In this document: one piece after another, positions 1 to 11,362 of the stretch
Layout: each line of letters opens with the position of its first letter
How positions within the stretch are numbered: the first letter of the stretch is position 1
DNA from: Brevundimonas sp. UBA4609
GTDB taxonomy: Bacteria; Pseudomonadota; Alphaproteobacteria; Caulobacterales; Caulobacteraceae
DNA: 11,643 nucleotides
Assembly (NCBI GenBank): GCA_002386585.1
Contig: DGIZ01000085.1
Span: 1 to 11,643 of the forward strand
Direction of reading: 5' to 3'
The notes under the pieces: generated by a model
The model's database searches: none
Told to the model about the DNA's origin: nothing
What the model saw: the letters and a program-made list of their open reading frames with translations, nothing else
Program-made: the position numbers and the translations under genes

Positions 1-94
1 TCGGACTTGATCCGAGGATCGAGGGAACCGGCGCGCTTTTCCTGTCCGCCGTCCCGCAGACGGATGGCCCGATCCTCGGATCAAGTCCGAGGAT
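1..94. repeat. REP-like pair of inverted palindromes
   Basis: Bases 1-21 are the exact reverse complement of bases 70-90, giving a perfect 21-bp inverted repeat around a 48-nt spacer. Each arm is itself palindromic. The right arm folds as a 9-bp stem (72-80 with 86-94) around a TCAAG loop. The left arm shows the same stem truncated by the window edge (TCGGA 1-5, loop CTTGA 6-10, TCCGA 11-15). Two head-to-head copies of a short palindrome, outside a gene and just past an operon terminator, is the typical layout of extragenic REP/BIME elements. No transposase gene is visible. Copy number in the genome cannot be seen from here. Confidence 0.7.
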
Positions 95-115
95 GACGAA
101 GAGCCATGATCATGA

Positions 116-145
116 AAAAGGCCCGGTCGTGGGACCGGGCCTTTT
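116..145 (-). terminator. Intrinsic terminator of the propionate operon
   Basis: A perfect 13-bp stem pairs 116-128 with 133-145 around a 4-nt loop (129-132). The core GGCCCGGTC/GACCGGGCC is very G+C rich. Read on the minus strand it ends in a run of five T (119-115), the right polarity for the leftward operon, and it starts 4 nt after the mce stop codon. The A-run on one side and T-run on the other could let it act in both directions, but no rightward gene ends here. Confidence 0.9.
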
Positions 146-149
146 GCTG

Positions 150-568
150 TCAGTGCGCCTCTTTCGGCGTCTCCATCAGTTCGATCAGCACCCCGCCCAT
201 CTCCTTGGGATGCAGGAACACCACGGGCGTACCGTGCGCGCCGATGCGGGGCTCGCCCGTGCCCAGGATGGTCACGCCCTTGGCGCGCATGTCGGCAATG
301 GCGGCGTGGATATCAGCCACCTCGAAGCAGACATGGTGCTGTCCGCCCTTGGGGTTCTTGGCCAGGAATCCGGTGATCGGGCTGGTCTCGTCATAGGGCT
401 CGATCAGTTCGATCTGGGCCGTCGGCGTGTCGATGAAGCAGACCTTCACTCCCTGCGCGGGCAGGTCGAACGGCGCGCCGATCTTCGTCGCGCCCAGCAC
501 GTCGCGATACAGCTTGATCGACTCGGCGATGGAGGGCGTGGCGACGCCGACGTGGTTCAGATTGCCGA

Positions 569-572
<4 letters not shown>
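150..572 (-). CDS. mce: Methylmalonyl-CoA epimerase
   Basis: This gene encodes a 140-residue cytosolic enzyme that interconverts (S)- and (R)-methylmalonyl-CoA, linking propionyl-CoA carboxylase (S product) to the mutase (R substrate). It is a two-module vicinal-oxygen-chelate fold. Module one starts at once with the NHVGVAT motif (residues 6-12) and module two carries [12 protein letters not shown] (76-87). Expected metal ligands by family alignment are His7, Glu55 (in AQIELIEP), His80 and Glu131 (in VLIEL). The family [13 protein letters not shown] segment (65-77) is present, and the length is normal. The start is fixed by the ATGA overlap with the scpA stop. It is the last gene of the operon and is followed directly by the terminator. 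Alternative glyoxalase-family functions are unlikely given this neighbourhood. Confidence 0.96.
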
Positions 573-2724
<2,152 letters not shown>

Positions 2725-2728
<4 letters not shown>

Positions 2729-4104
2729 TGGGCGGCCTCCTCGAAGGCGGCGGCGAAGCGGACAGGCGCCAGCGCCTCGAAAGTCCCGGCGACGGCAGGT
2801 GCAGCAGGCGCGGGCGTCACGGGCGCGGGACGCACATCCGGATCGACGAATTTGGTGACACCGACGATCTGGGCGGCGCCGTCCTGGAAGGCTTTCTCAG
2901 CCATATCGCGGGCGCGGGCGATGCGGGGCTGGATCACCCCGCCTTCCAGACAGGCGATCACGCCGCCTTCAGCTTCATAGACCTGGAACTCGGCCCAGGC
3001 GGCCTCGGCCAGTTCGCGGGTGCGGGCGTCCAGATACCAGGAGCCGCTGGCCGGATCATCAACGCGGCCCAGATTGGATTCCTCCATCAGGATCAGCTGG
3101 GTGTTGCGCGCCTGACGCTTGGCGAAGTCGTCGGGCAGGCCCGCCGCGCGGGTGAAACCGTCCAGCACCACAGCATCGGCCCCGCCCACGGCCCCGGCGA
3201 ACCCGGCGGCGGTCAGGCGCAGCATGTTCGGCCACGGATCGCGCGCCGACAGCATCCGCCGCGACGAGCGCGCCTCGATGATCGCCGGAACCTCGGCTCC
3301 GAACGCCTTGGAGACGCTGGCCCAGACCAGACGCAGCGCGCGGATTTTCGCCAGAGAGTCGAAATAAGCCTGATCCACGGCGACGCCCAGAACCACGCCC
3401 TTCAATGCCGCCTCAGCCGACAGACCTGCTTCAACGACCGCCTTCACATAGGCCACGGCCGACGACGCGGCGAAGGCCAGTTCCTGCGCGATCGAGCCGC
3501 CCGCCTCATGCGCTGCACGGCCCGAGGCCATGAACAGCGTCGCCTCGGGATAGGTCGCGGCGTGGGTCGCCGCCGCCCTGGCCGTCTCGGCCATGACGGC
3601 CGCGAAGTCCGACGGCGCCCCGCCCGCCTCGGCATAGGCCGAGATCGGATCGAGGTGGAAGGCCAGCTTGGCGCGGGGCGAACCCTTGGCAACCGCCGAC
3701 AGGGCCTCGGCCGCCTTCACGCCGTCGAACCCGGCGTCCAGCGCCACCGGCGCCAGTTCCAGCGCCACGCCGTCCAGCGCGCGCGCCAGTCGGCCCGCGT
3801 CCGCCGCCACAGGCCCAGCGATCAGGACCGAGGCCGCCCCGTTCTCCAGATCGGTCAGGACGGCGCGGTTCAGGGCGTCGGCGTCCTCGCCCTCGTTCAG
3901 CGCCCGCACGTCCCAGGCCCGGCCTTCGGAATCCGAGGGCCGGGGCGCGAACACCGGCTCGCCCCCGTTCGCCGCCCCATACAGGGGCTTCGTCGCCAGA
4001 TGGTCCGCATCCAGATGTATGAGGCTCTCCAGCGGACGCTCCTTCAGCGCCTTCACGGCGGCCTCGCGCCATTCGAGCGGGGTCGGGACGGCGAACTCGG
4101 TCAT
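2725..4104 (-). CDS. mutA: Methylmalonyl-CoA mutase, short small-subunit homologue
   Basis: This 459-residue protein is homologous to the mutase barrel domain and is expected to pair with ScpA without catalysing the reaction itself. Barrel-type landmarks are [20 protein letters not shown] (289-308), [17 protein letters not shown] (330-346), [11 protein letters not shown] (350-360; compare [10 protein letters not shown] in the large subunit) and [10 protein letters not shown] (414-423). The tyrosine/histidine pair and the DxHxxG cobalamin motif of ScpA are absent. The protein ends soon after VGVTKF in an Ala/Pro-rich tail (424-459), so the cobalamin-like C-terminal domain found in classical small subunits of about 620-640 residues is missing. 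The gene starts directly after the pccA stop with no spacer and ends in an ATGA overlap with scpA. The frame is intact and codon use matches the neighbours, so I read it as a functional short form rather than a pseudogene. Confidence 0.9.
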
Positions 4105-6081
4105 TTACTCGAACTCCACCAGCACGTCGTCGGCGGCGACCGGATCACCGGCCTTGGCCTTGACCGCCTTCACCTTGCCGTCGCGCTCGGCCTTGAGGAT
4201 GTTCTGCATCTTCATGGCCTCGATGATGGCGACGGTCTCGCCGGACTTGACCTCCTGGCCCTCGACCACGGGGATGTCGACCACCAGACCCGGCATCGGC
4301 GACAGCACCAGCTTGGAGGTGTCCGCCGCCTGCTTCTCGGGCAGCAGGGCGTAGAGATGCGCCACGTCGGGGCGCAGCACCCGCACCCGCGCCCGCGCCG
4401 CGCGGTGGCGGATGTCGAAGCCGTCGGCGGCGCGCTTCACCTCGGCGGTGAAGGCGTCGTCGTCCAGCACCGCCTTGAACAGCGACAGGCCCGGACGCCA
4501 GTCGATCTCGGACAGGGAGACTTCCTCGCCGTCGATGGCGACGATCAGGTCTTCGGCCTCGTCATAGCCGACCTCGACCTCATAGGCCGCCTTGTCGATC
4601 AGGACGGTCCAGTCGGTGCGCTCGCTGGGGTCGCCGTCCTGTTCGGCGATGACCTCGTTCATGGCTACGGCCGAGGCGATCAGGATCTTCACCTGCTCCG
4701 GCGTCGGCGCCAGGCCGTGGAAGCCATCGGGGAACTCGTCCTTGATGTAGCTGGTCGACAGCTGGCCGGACTGGAAGCGTTCCTGATCCATCACCGCCGC
4801 CAGGAAGGGCACATTGTGGCCCAGCCCCGCCAGATGGGTGTCTTCCAGCGCGCGGGCCATGCCGCGCACCGCGTCCTCGCGCGTCTCGCCCCAGGCGCAC
4901 AGCTTGGCGATCATGGGGTCGTAGAACATGCTGATCTCGTCGCCCTCGCGGACGCCCGAGTCATTGCGGACCGTATAGTCGCCCTGATCACCCTCTTCCG
5001 GCTGCTCATAGCGCACGAGACGGCCGATCGACGGCAGGAAGCCGCGATAGGGGTCTTCGGCGTAAATGCGGCTCTCGATGGCCCAGCCGTTGATCGACAG
5101 GTCGTCCTGCTTGATCGCCAGTTGCTCGCCCCAGGCCGAGCGGATCATCTGTTCGACCAGATCGACGCCGGTGATCAGCTCCGTCACCGGATGCTCGACC
5201 TGCAGACGGGTGTTCATCTCCAGGAAGAAGAAGCTCTTGTCCTGACCGGCGACGAACTCGACCGTCCCCGCCGAGTCATAGTTGACTGCCTTGGCAAGCG
5301 CGACGGCCTGCGCCCCCATGGCGGCGCGGGTGGCCTCGTCCAGCAGGGGCGACGGCGCCTCCTCGATGACCTTCTGGTTGCGGCGCTGGATCGAGCATTC
5401 GCGCTCGAACAGGTGGATGACGTTGCCGTGCTTGTCGCCCAGCACCTGAATCTCGATGTGGCGCGGGTCAACGATGAACTTCTCAAGGAAGACGCGGTCG
5501 TCGCCGAAGGCGTTCAGCGCCTCGGCCTTCACGGCGGCGAAGCCTTCGGCCATGTCGTCGTCCGAATGGGCGACGCGGATGCCCTTGCCCCCGCCCCCGG
5601 CCGAGGCCTTGATCATGACCGGATAGCCGATCTCGCGCGCGATCTTCACCGCCTCGTCCGGCGTTTCGATCAGGCCCATATGGCCCGGCACGGTCGAGAC
5701 GCCCGCCTCGGCGGCGAACTTCTTCGAGGTGATCTTGTCGCCCATGGCGTCGATCGCCTCGGGGTTCGGCCCGATGAAGGCGATGCCCTCGGCCTTCAGC
5801 CGTCGCGCGAACCCAGCGTTTTCCGACAGGAAGCCGAAGCCGGGGTGCACGGCCTGCGCCCCCGTCTGCTTCACGACGTCCACGATCTTGTCCTGGATCA
5901 GATAGGACTGGGCGGCGGGCGACGGGCCGATGTGAACCGTCTCATCCGCCATCTCGCACGCCAGCGACCCGGCGTCGGCGTCGGAGTAGACGACCACCGT
6001 CTTGATGCCCATGCGACGGCAGGTCTTGATTACACGAACAGCGATCTCGCCGCGGTTGGCGATCAGGATTTTGTCAAACAT
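4105..6081 (-). CDS. pccA: Propionyl-CoA carboxylase alpha subunit (biotin carboxylase plus biotin carrier)
   Basis: This 658-residue subunit carboxylates its own biotin using ATP and bicarbonate and delivers it to PccB, making (S)-methylmalonyl-CoA. The biotin carboxylase domain spans about 1-450. It shows the start FDKILIANRGEIAVRVI, the ATP-grasp glycine loop GGGGKGI (162-168) after Lys159, ERECSIQRR (226-234) and the catalytic EMNTRLQVEHPVTE (288-301). A linking/BT region follows. The C-terminal biotinyl domain carries EAMKM (621-625), with Lys624 the biotinylation site, preceded by the PMPG hinge. Length and motifs match PCC alpha; a 3-methylcrotonyl-CoA carboxylase alpha is the main alternative, disfavoured by the mutase and epimerase genes in the same operon. 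Its start overlaps the stop of the AT-rich upstream gene by 8 nt, and only a weak AGG-type ribosome site precedes it, so it may depend on coupling. Confidence 0.95.
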   Translation of the reverse strand: MFDKILIANRGEIAVRVIKTCRRMGIKTVVVYSDADAGSLACEMADETVHIGPSPAAQSYLIQDKIVDVVKQTGAQAVHPGFGFLSENAGFARRLKAEGIAFIGPNPEAIDAMGDKITSKKFAAEAGVSTVPGHMGLIETPDEAVKIAREIGYPVMIKASAGGGGKGIRVAHSDDDMAEGFAAVKAEALNAFGDDRVFLEKFIVDPRHIEIQVLGDKHGNVIHLFERECSIQRRNQKVIEEAPSPLLDEATRAAMGAQAVALAKAVNYDSAGTVEFVAGQDKSFFFLEMNTRLQVEHPVTELITGVDLVEQMIRSAWGEQLAIKQDDLSINGWAIESRIYAEDPYRGFLPSIGRLVRYEQPEEGDQGDYTVRNDSGVREGDEISMFYDPMIAKLCAWGETREDAVRGMARALEDTHLAGLGHNVPFLAAVMDQERFQSGQLSTSYIKDEFPDGFHGLAPTPEQVKILIASAVAMNEVIAEQDGDPSERTDWTVLIDKAAYEVEVGYDEAEDLIVAIDGEEVSLSEIDWRPGLSLFKAVLDDDAFTAEVKRAADGFDIRHRAARARVRVLRPDVAHLYALLPEKQAADTSKLVLSPMPGLVVDIPVVEGQEVKSGETVAIIEAMKMQNILKAERDGKVKAVKAKAGDPVAADDVLVEFE

Positions 6082-6706
6082 TACGACCTACATTTAACCG
6101 GGATGGTCCAAGCATCGACAGCTTCTTTTCAACCGCTGTATCGATTACCGCATCAATTTCGCGCATTTGGAGCTTTGGGTTCCACTTACCATACAAACGA
6201 ACCGTATTTTCGTAGCCAGGGTGAACCTTATTTCTTCGAACCAAAGAAATTAAATCGAAATTATTCTCTACTGTTGCGCAATAAGATTTTCCTATAACGT
6301 CAAAACCAATGTCTATATTCGCGACATCATTTAGAAAACTTGAAGCAATAAGTTCCAACTCGTTACACAACAACATTGACTGAACAACTATAGACCAATT
6401 ATTCGGATCTTGTAGCCATGATGATCTATTATCGTCATAAACAAAATCAGTAACGTTCTTTTCAAGCCTTATAGAAATATTCTTTTCTTTACAAAGATTG
6501 TAAAGTTCATTACTTTTACTTACTCCAGAAGTTAAGTAACGATCACACATTTCAATAGAAATTTTCTTTTTATTGTACTCCCTCTCACTCCTCGATGCCT
6601 GCGTGGAGGATTTTAGTTGAAAATACGCTATCAAAATACTGATAAAAATTAGAATACCCGATACGTGATACCCGAACTGTACAGCGTTTTGAATTTTACC
6701 CCACAC
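6074..6706 (-). CDS. AT-rich membrane-anchored protein of unknown function (possibly DUF4760-like)
   Basis: I do not recognise this 210-residue protein with confidence. It has one predicted membrane helix at about 14-31 (HVSGILIFISILIAYFQL), followed by a basic stretch (SRSEREYNKKK, 38-48). By the positive-inside rule this puts the C-terminal part in the cytoplasm. The middle (about 105-157), with LLCNELELIASSFLN and then DVIGKSYCATVENNFDLISLVRR, loosely recalls DUF4760-type proteins, a recollection I could not test. The start is GTG at 6706-6704, chosen because a near-perfect Shine-Dalgarno AGGAGGAGGG (6720-6711) precedes it at good spacing and overlaps the last base of the pccB stop. Base composition is the oddity. 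Two 60-base lines inside (6301-6360, 6421-6480) count at 33% and 27% G+C, against 73% for a line in pccA (5581-5640). That is a strong sign of transfer, and the gene is cleanly fitted between pccB and pccA. Confidence 0.8.
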   Translation of the reverse strand: MWGKIQNAVQFGYHVSGILIFISILIAYFQLKSSTQASRSEREYNKKKISIEMCDRYLTSGVSKSNELYNLCKEKNISIRLEKNVTDFVYDDNRSSWLQDPNNWSIVVQSMLLCNELELIASSFLNDVANIDIGFDVIGKSYCATVENNFDLISLVRRNKVHPGYENTVRLYGKWNPKLQMREIDAVIDTAVEKKLSMLGPSRLNVGRNV

Positions 6707-6710
6707 AGCG

Positions 6711-6719
6711 CCCTCCTCC

Positions 6720-6720
<1 letters not shown>
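6711..6720 (-). promoter_or_regulatory. Strong ribosome binding site of the AT-rich gene
   Basis: On the minus strand the 10 bases read AGGAGGAGGG, and GGAGG lies 8 nt from the GTG start at 6706. This is the best Shine-Dalgarno match in the operon and it decides the GTG start. Its first base is the last base of the pccB stop codon, so ribosomes finishing pccB are placed directly on it. Confidence 0.8.
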
Positions 6721-8255
<1,535 letters not shown>

Positions 8256-8302
8256 GATTGGAGCGACTCCCTGACTTCGTTCAGGCCCAACAAGCCGCTT
8301 CG

Positions 8303-8308
8303 TTGCAA
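8303..8308. promoter_or_regulatory. Extra TTGCAA half-site near pccB
   Basis: TTGCAA lies 15 bp on the pccB side of the first full palindrome. Read on the minus strand it is TTTTTGCAACG, nearly the same as the TTTTTGCAAAG at the regulator-side operator. It may be a weaker third binding position for the same regulator, inferred only from similarity. Confidence 0.4.
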
Positions 8309-8316
8309 AAAGGCAA

Positions 8317-8331
8317 TCGCAACTTTGCAAA
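8317..8331 (-). promoter_or_regulatory. Probable ScfR-type operator, pccB side
   Basis: The 15 bases end in the perfect palindrome TTTGCAAA (8324-8331) preceded by CAAC, giving AACTTTGCAAA. That is the type of site I recall for actinobacterial RamB/PrpR regulators, to which the adjacent regulator is related. It matches the reverse complement of 8373-8387 at 14 of 15 positions. It lies 62 bp upstream of the pccB start codon. Regulator identity and direction of control are inferred. Confidence 0.7.
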
Positions 8332-8333
8332 AG

Positions 8334-8349
8334 GTGCGTAAGTGCGTAA
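8334..8349. repeat. Tandem 8-bp repeat GTGCGTAA
   Basis: GTGCGTAA occurs twice in immediate succession (8334-8341 and 8342-8349) in the gap between the two operators. It may be a separate protein site or chance. No known regulator is assigned. Confidence 0.5.
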
Positions 8350-8372
8350 GCCTGCCAAGGCGCACAGGCGTT

Positions 8373-8387
8373 TTTGCAAAGTTGCAA
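8373..8387 (+). promoter_or_regulatory. Probable ScfR-type operator, regulator side
   Basis: TTTGCAAA (8373-8380) is followed after one base by TTGCAA (8382-8387), and the whole is an inverted copy of the pccB-side operator. It is enclosed in a wider 6-bp inverted repeat, GGCGTT (8367-8372) with AACGCC (8386-8391). Its end is only 22 bp from the regulator start codon, a position that suggests autoregulation, probably repression. The mode of control is inferred. Confidence 0.7.
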
Positions 8388-8409
8388 CGCCGATGACCGA
8401 TGCAGGGCG

Positions 8410-9822
8410 ATGGCTGAAAAACTGTACCTCGGGACCAAGGTGCGCAAGCTGCGCGAGGCGCGCGGCTGGACGCTGGAGCAGTGCGCCGGGCGGCTGGCGC
8501 TGTCGCCGTCCTATCTGTCGCAGATCGAGACCAACCAGCGCCCGGCCACGGCGCGGGTGCTGATCGCCCTGACCCGCGCCTTCGACGTGGACGCCAGCCT
8601 GTTCGATCTGGACGGCGACGCACGCCTGATCGCCGACCTGCGCGAGGCGACCACCGACGTCGCGGGCCACGCCGAGGCGCCCACGGCGGGCGAGCTGAAG
8701 CAGGCGGCCATGAACGCGCCCCGGCTGGCGCGGCAGTTCCTGGCCCTGCATCAGGACTATCGCCGTCTGGACGAGCGGCTGAAGACGCTGAACGAGACGC
8801 TGGGCCGCGACGAACACGCCGCCGACGCCGCCCCCGCCCTGCCCTATGAGGCGGTGCGCGACTTCTTCCACTATCGCGACAACTACATCGACGCCCTGGA
8901 TCGGGCGGCGGAGGATCTGGCCGCGCGGCTGAACCTCGGCGACGGCGTCCATCCGGAACGCGAGCTGGAGGCCGCCCTCAACGACCTGTGCGGCGTGCGC
9001 GTCGCCACGGGTCAGGGGCGCGGCGCCATGCGGCGTTTCGATCCGGGCGCGCGCATCCTCTATGTCGACGCCAGCCTGCCGGGCGCCACCCGCGCCTTCC
9101 AGATGGCGCATCAGCTGGTTCGCTTGCGGTTCGAAGACCTGATCGAGCACGAACTGGACCGCGCCGCCTTCGACATTCCCGCCGCGCGCGACGTGTGCCG
9201 GGTCGGCCTCGCCAACTATGCGGCAGGGGCGTTGCTGCTGCCCTATCGTGCGTTTCTGGAGACGGCGCGTGAACTGCGGCACGACGTGGACCGGTTGCGC
9301 AACCGCTTCCACGTCAGCTTCGAGCAGGCCTGCCACCGGCTGTCGACGCTGCAACGGCCGGGCTGGCGCGGCGTGCCCTTCTATTTCGCGCGGGTGGACA
9401 TGGCGGGCAACATCACCAAGCGGCACAGCGCGACGCGCTTCCAGTTCGCCCGCTTCGGCGGCGCCTGCCCGCTGTGGAACGTGCATGAGGCGTTCAGCGC
9501 CCCCGACCGCATTCTGGTCAATCTGTCGGAAATGCCGGACGGCGCCCGCTACGTCTGCCTCGCCAAGAGCGTGTCCAAGCCGGGCGGGTCGTTTCTGGAG
9601 CCGGACCGGCGCTATGCGCTGGGTCTGGGGTGCGAGATCGAGCACGCGGGGCAGCTGGTCTATGCGGACGGGCTGGACCTGAACGGCCCGCCGACGCGCA
9701 TGGGGGTGAACTGCCGCATCTGCGAACGGACGGACTGCACCCAGCGGGCGTTTCCGCCGATCGACCGGACGCTGGCCGTGCCGGAGAATGAACGCGGGGT
9801 TATCCCCTATACGCTGAGCTGA
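8410..9822 (+). CDS. scfR: ScfR/PrpR/RamB-family regulator of short-chain acyl-CoA metabolism
   Basis: This 470-residue cytosolic DNA-binding regulator has an N-terminal XRE helix-turn-helix (about 5-65; [20 protein letters not shown] then [15 protein letters not shown]). A linker and an IrrE/ImmA-like domain follow (about 160-310), then a C-terminal DUF2083-type domain. The usual HExxH zinc motif of that peptidase family is replaced by AHQLVRL around His234, so peptidase activity is unlikely. Relatives in this family use the fold to sense acyl-CoA. Near the C-terminus Cys435, Cys438 and Cys443 form CRICERTDC, matching the iron-sulfur ligand region described for mycobacterial PrpR. The start is ATG at 8410. 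The frame extends to a TTG at 8374, but that codon lies inside the operator. The ribosome site is poor, with AGGG only 2 nt before the ATG. Divergence from pccB and the TTTGCAAA operators make it the probable regulator of the operon. Confidence 0.93.
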   Translation: MAEKLYLGTKVRKLREARGWTLEQCAGRLALSPSYLSQIETNQRPATARVLIALTRAFDVDASLFDLDGDARLIADLREATTDVAGHAEAPTAGELKQAAMNAPRLARQFLALHQDYRRLDERLKTLNETLGRDEHAADAAPALPYEAVRDFFHYRDNYIDALDRAAEDLAARLNLGDGVHPERELEAALNDLCGVRVATGQGRGAMRRFDPGARILYVDASLPGATRAFQMAHQLVRLRFEDLIEHELDRAAFDIPAARDVCRVGLANYAAGALLLPYRAFLETARELRHDVDRLRNRFHVSFEQACHRLSTLQRPGWRGVPFYFARVDMAGNITKRHSATRFQFARFGGACPLWNVHEAFSAPDRILVNLSEMPDGARYVCLAKSVSKPGGSFLEPDRRYALGLGCEIEHAGQLVYADGLDLNGPPTRMGVNCRICERTDCTQRAFPPIDRTLAVPENERGVIPYTLS

Positions 9823-9849
9823 CCCTCTCCCCGCGCGGCGGGGAGAGGG
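9823..9849. terminator. Perfect 12-bp hairpin between convergent genes
   Basis: CCCTCTCCCCGC (9823-9834) pairs perfectly with GCGGGGAGAGGG (9838-9849) around a 3-nt GCG loop. It begins at the base after the scfR stop and ends 10 bp before the mmsA stop, so it could limit read-through from both sides. It has no T-run on either strand, so it is either a T-less terminator or a dispersed palindromic element of the CCCTCTCC type that is common in G+C-rich alphaproteobacteria. Confidence 0.65.
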
Positions 9850-9859
9850 CGCATCATCA

Positions 9860-11362
9860 TCAGCTCATCGTCGGGATGATGAAGCTGGAGTCTTCATGCT
9901 CCAGCGCGCTGTCGGGCCAGCGGGCGGTGACGGTCTTGGTCTTGGTCCAGAACTTCACGCCCTCCATGCCGTACTGGTTGGTGTCGCCGAAGCCCGAGCG
10001 CTTCCAGCCGCCGAAGGAGTGGTAGGCCACCGGCACCGGGATCGGCACGTTGATGCCGACCATGCCGACGTTGACGCGGGCGGCGAAGTCGCGGGCCGCG
10101 CGGCCGTTCTGGGTGAAGATGGCGACGCCGTTGCCGTACTGATGCTTGGACGGCAGGCTCAGCGCTTCCTCGAAGCTGGCGGCGCGGACGATCTGCAGCA
10201 CCGGGCCGAAGATCTCTTCCTGATAGGACGACATGTCGGTCGTCACATGGTCGAACAGCGACGGGCCGATGAAGTAGCCCTTTTCGTGCCCCTGCAGGCT
10301 GAAGTCGCGCCCGTCGACGACCAGTTCGGCGCCTTCCTCGACGCCCTTGCTGATCCAGCCGGCGACGCGGTCGCGGTGCTGGGCCGAGATCACCGGGCCG
10401 TAGTGGGCCTGATCATCGGTCGAGACGCCGACGCGCAGGGTCGGAATCTCAGCGACCAGACGCTCGCGCAGTTCATCGGCGGTCTTCTTGCCGACCGGAA
10501 CGACGACCGGCAGGGCCATGCAGCGTTCGCCGGCCGAACCGTAGGCCGCGCCCGACAGGTCCTTGATCACCTGATCTAGGTCGGCGTCGGGCATGACGAT
10601 GCCGTGGTTCTTGGCGCCGCCCATGGCCTGGACGCGTTTCCCGTGCTGGGCGCCCGTCTGATAGACGTAGTGGGCGATGTCCGACGAGCCGACGAAGCTG
10701 ACGGCGTGGATGTCGGGGTGGGCCAGGATGGCGTCGACCGCCGTCTTGTCGCCGTGGACGACGTTCAGCACGCCCTTGGGCGCGCCCGCCTCCATCATCA
10801 GTTCGCCCAGACGCACCGGCACGGACGGGTCGCGCTCGGACGGCTTCAGGATGAAGGTGTTGCCGACGGCGATGGCGACGCCGAACATCCACATCGGGAT
10901 CATAGCCGGGAAGTTGAACGGGGTGATGCCCGCCACCACGCCCAGGGCCTGACGCGAGGAGTAGACGTCGATGCCCGGACCGGCGCCCAGGGTGTATTCG
11001 CCCTTCAGCGCGTGCGGGATGCCGCAGGCGAACTCGATCACTTCCAGACCACGCTGGATGTCGCCCTTGGAGTCGGCGATGACCTTGCCGTGCTCGCTGG
11101 ACAGCATTTCAGCCAGTTCGTTCATGTTCGCCTCGACCAGGCGCTTGAACTCGAACATGACGCGGGCGCGGCGCTGCGGGTTGGTCGAGGACCAGCCTTC
11201 GAAGGCGGCCTGCGCCGACTGGACCGCGCGATCCAGTTCCGACGGCGTCGCCAGCTGGACGCGGGCCTGAACCTCGCCGGTATTGGGGTTGAAGACGTCG
11301 CCGAAGCGACCCGACGCCCCCTCGAAAGCCGCACCGTCGATGAAGTGGCGAATATCGCGCAT
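9860..11362 (-). CDS. mmsA: CoA-acylating methylmalonate-semialdehyde dehydrogenase
   Basis: This 500-residue cytosolic ALDH6-type enzyme converts methylmalonate semialdehyde, NAD+ and CoA to propionyl-CoA, NADH and bicarbonate in valine breakdown. It also acts on malonate semialdehyde, giving acetyl-CoA. The NAD-binding domain shows GVVAGITPFNFPAM (141-154) and KPSERDPS (173-180), and FVGSS occurs at 223-227. The nucleophile is Cys281 in GERCMAL. The glutamate general base of ordinary aldehyde dehydrogenases is replaced by Asn252 in GGAKNHG (248-254), as expected for this CoA-dependent subfamily. Arg104 and Arg280 are candidates for the substrate-binding arginines. The start is supported by GGGAGAG (11376-11370) 7 nt before the ATG. 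It is transcribed alone towards scfR and feeds the carboxylase operon with substrate. The divergent LysR-type gene may control it. Confidence 0.95.
   Translation of the reverse strand: MRDIRHFIDGAAFEGASGRFGDVFNPNTGEVQARVQLATPSELDRAVQSAQAAFEGWSSTNPQRRARVMFEFKRLVEANMNELAEMLSSEHGKVIADSKGDIQRGLEVIEFACGIPHALKGEYTLGAGPGIDVYSSRQALGVVAGITPFNFPAMIPMWMFGVAIAVGNTFILKPSERDPSVPVRLGELMMEAGAPKGVLNVVHGDKTAVDAILAHPDIHAVSFVGSSDIAHYVYQTGAQHGKRVQAMGGAKNHGIVMPDADLDQVIKDLSGAAYGSAGERCMALPVVVPVGKKTADELRERLVAEIPTLRVGVSTDDQAHYGPVISAQHRDRVAGWISKGVEEGAELVVDGRDFSLQGHEKGYFIGPSLFDHVTTDMSSYQEEIFGPVLQIVRAASFEEALSLPSKHQYGNGVAIFTQNGRAARDFAARVNVGMVGINVPIPVPVAYHSFGGWKRSGFGDTNQYGMEGVKFWTKTKTVTARWPDSALEHEDSSFIIPTMS

Larger units (their letters stand above)
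8256..8409. promoter_or_regulatory. Divergent pccB/scfR control region
   Basis: This 154-bp gene-free region must hold the promoters for the leftward operon and the rightward regulator. It contains two inverted 15-bp operator-like repeats (8317-8331 and 8373-8387), an extra TTGCAA half-site (8303-8308) and a tandem GTGCGTAA repeat (8334-8349) lying between them. I could not pick convincing -35/-10 boxes on either strand. TTGCAA elements may double as -35-like sequences, but this is a guess. Confidence 0.8.

Noticed and set aside
1..94. The inverted repeats as a CRISPR unit or attachment site.
   Set aside because: There are only two copies in inverted orientation with nested palindromes, with no direct-repeat/spacer periodicity and no integrase or tRNA nearby.
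8374..8409. An upstream TTG start for scfR.
   Set aside because: The TTG lies inside the TTTGCAAA operator and the added 12 residues do not look like the family N-terminus. The ATG at 8410 leads straight into the helix-turn-helix.
8256..8447. A 64-codon N-terminal extension of pccB.
   Set aside because: It would run through both operators and into scfR. The translation does not resemble PCC beta, and the internal ATG at 8255 has a good AGGGAG site and the family N-terminus.
8281..9645. An open frame of 454 codons on the minus strand, antisense to scfR.
   Set aside because: It lies wholly opposite a gene with a clear XRE domain and Cys motif; the translation is Ala/Arg/Gln-rich without motifs.
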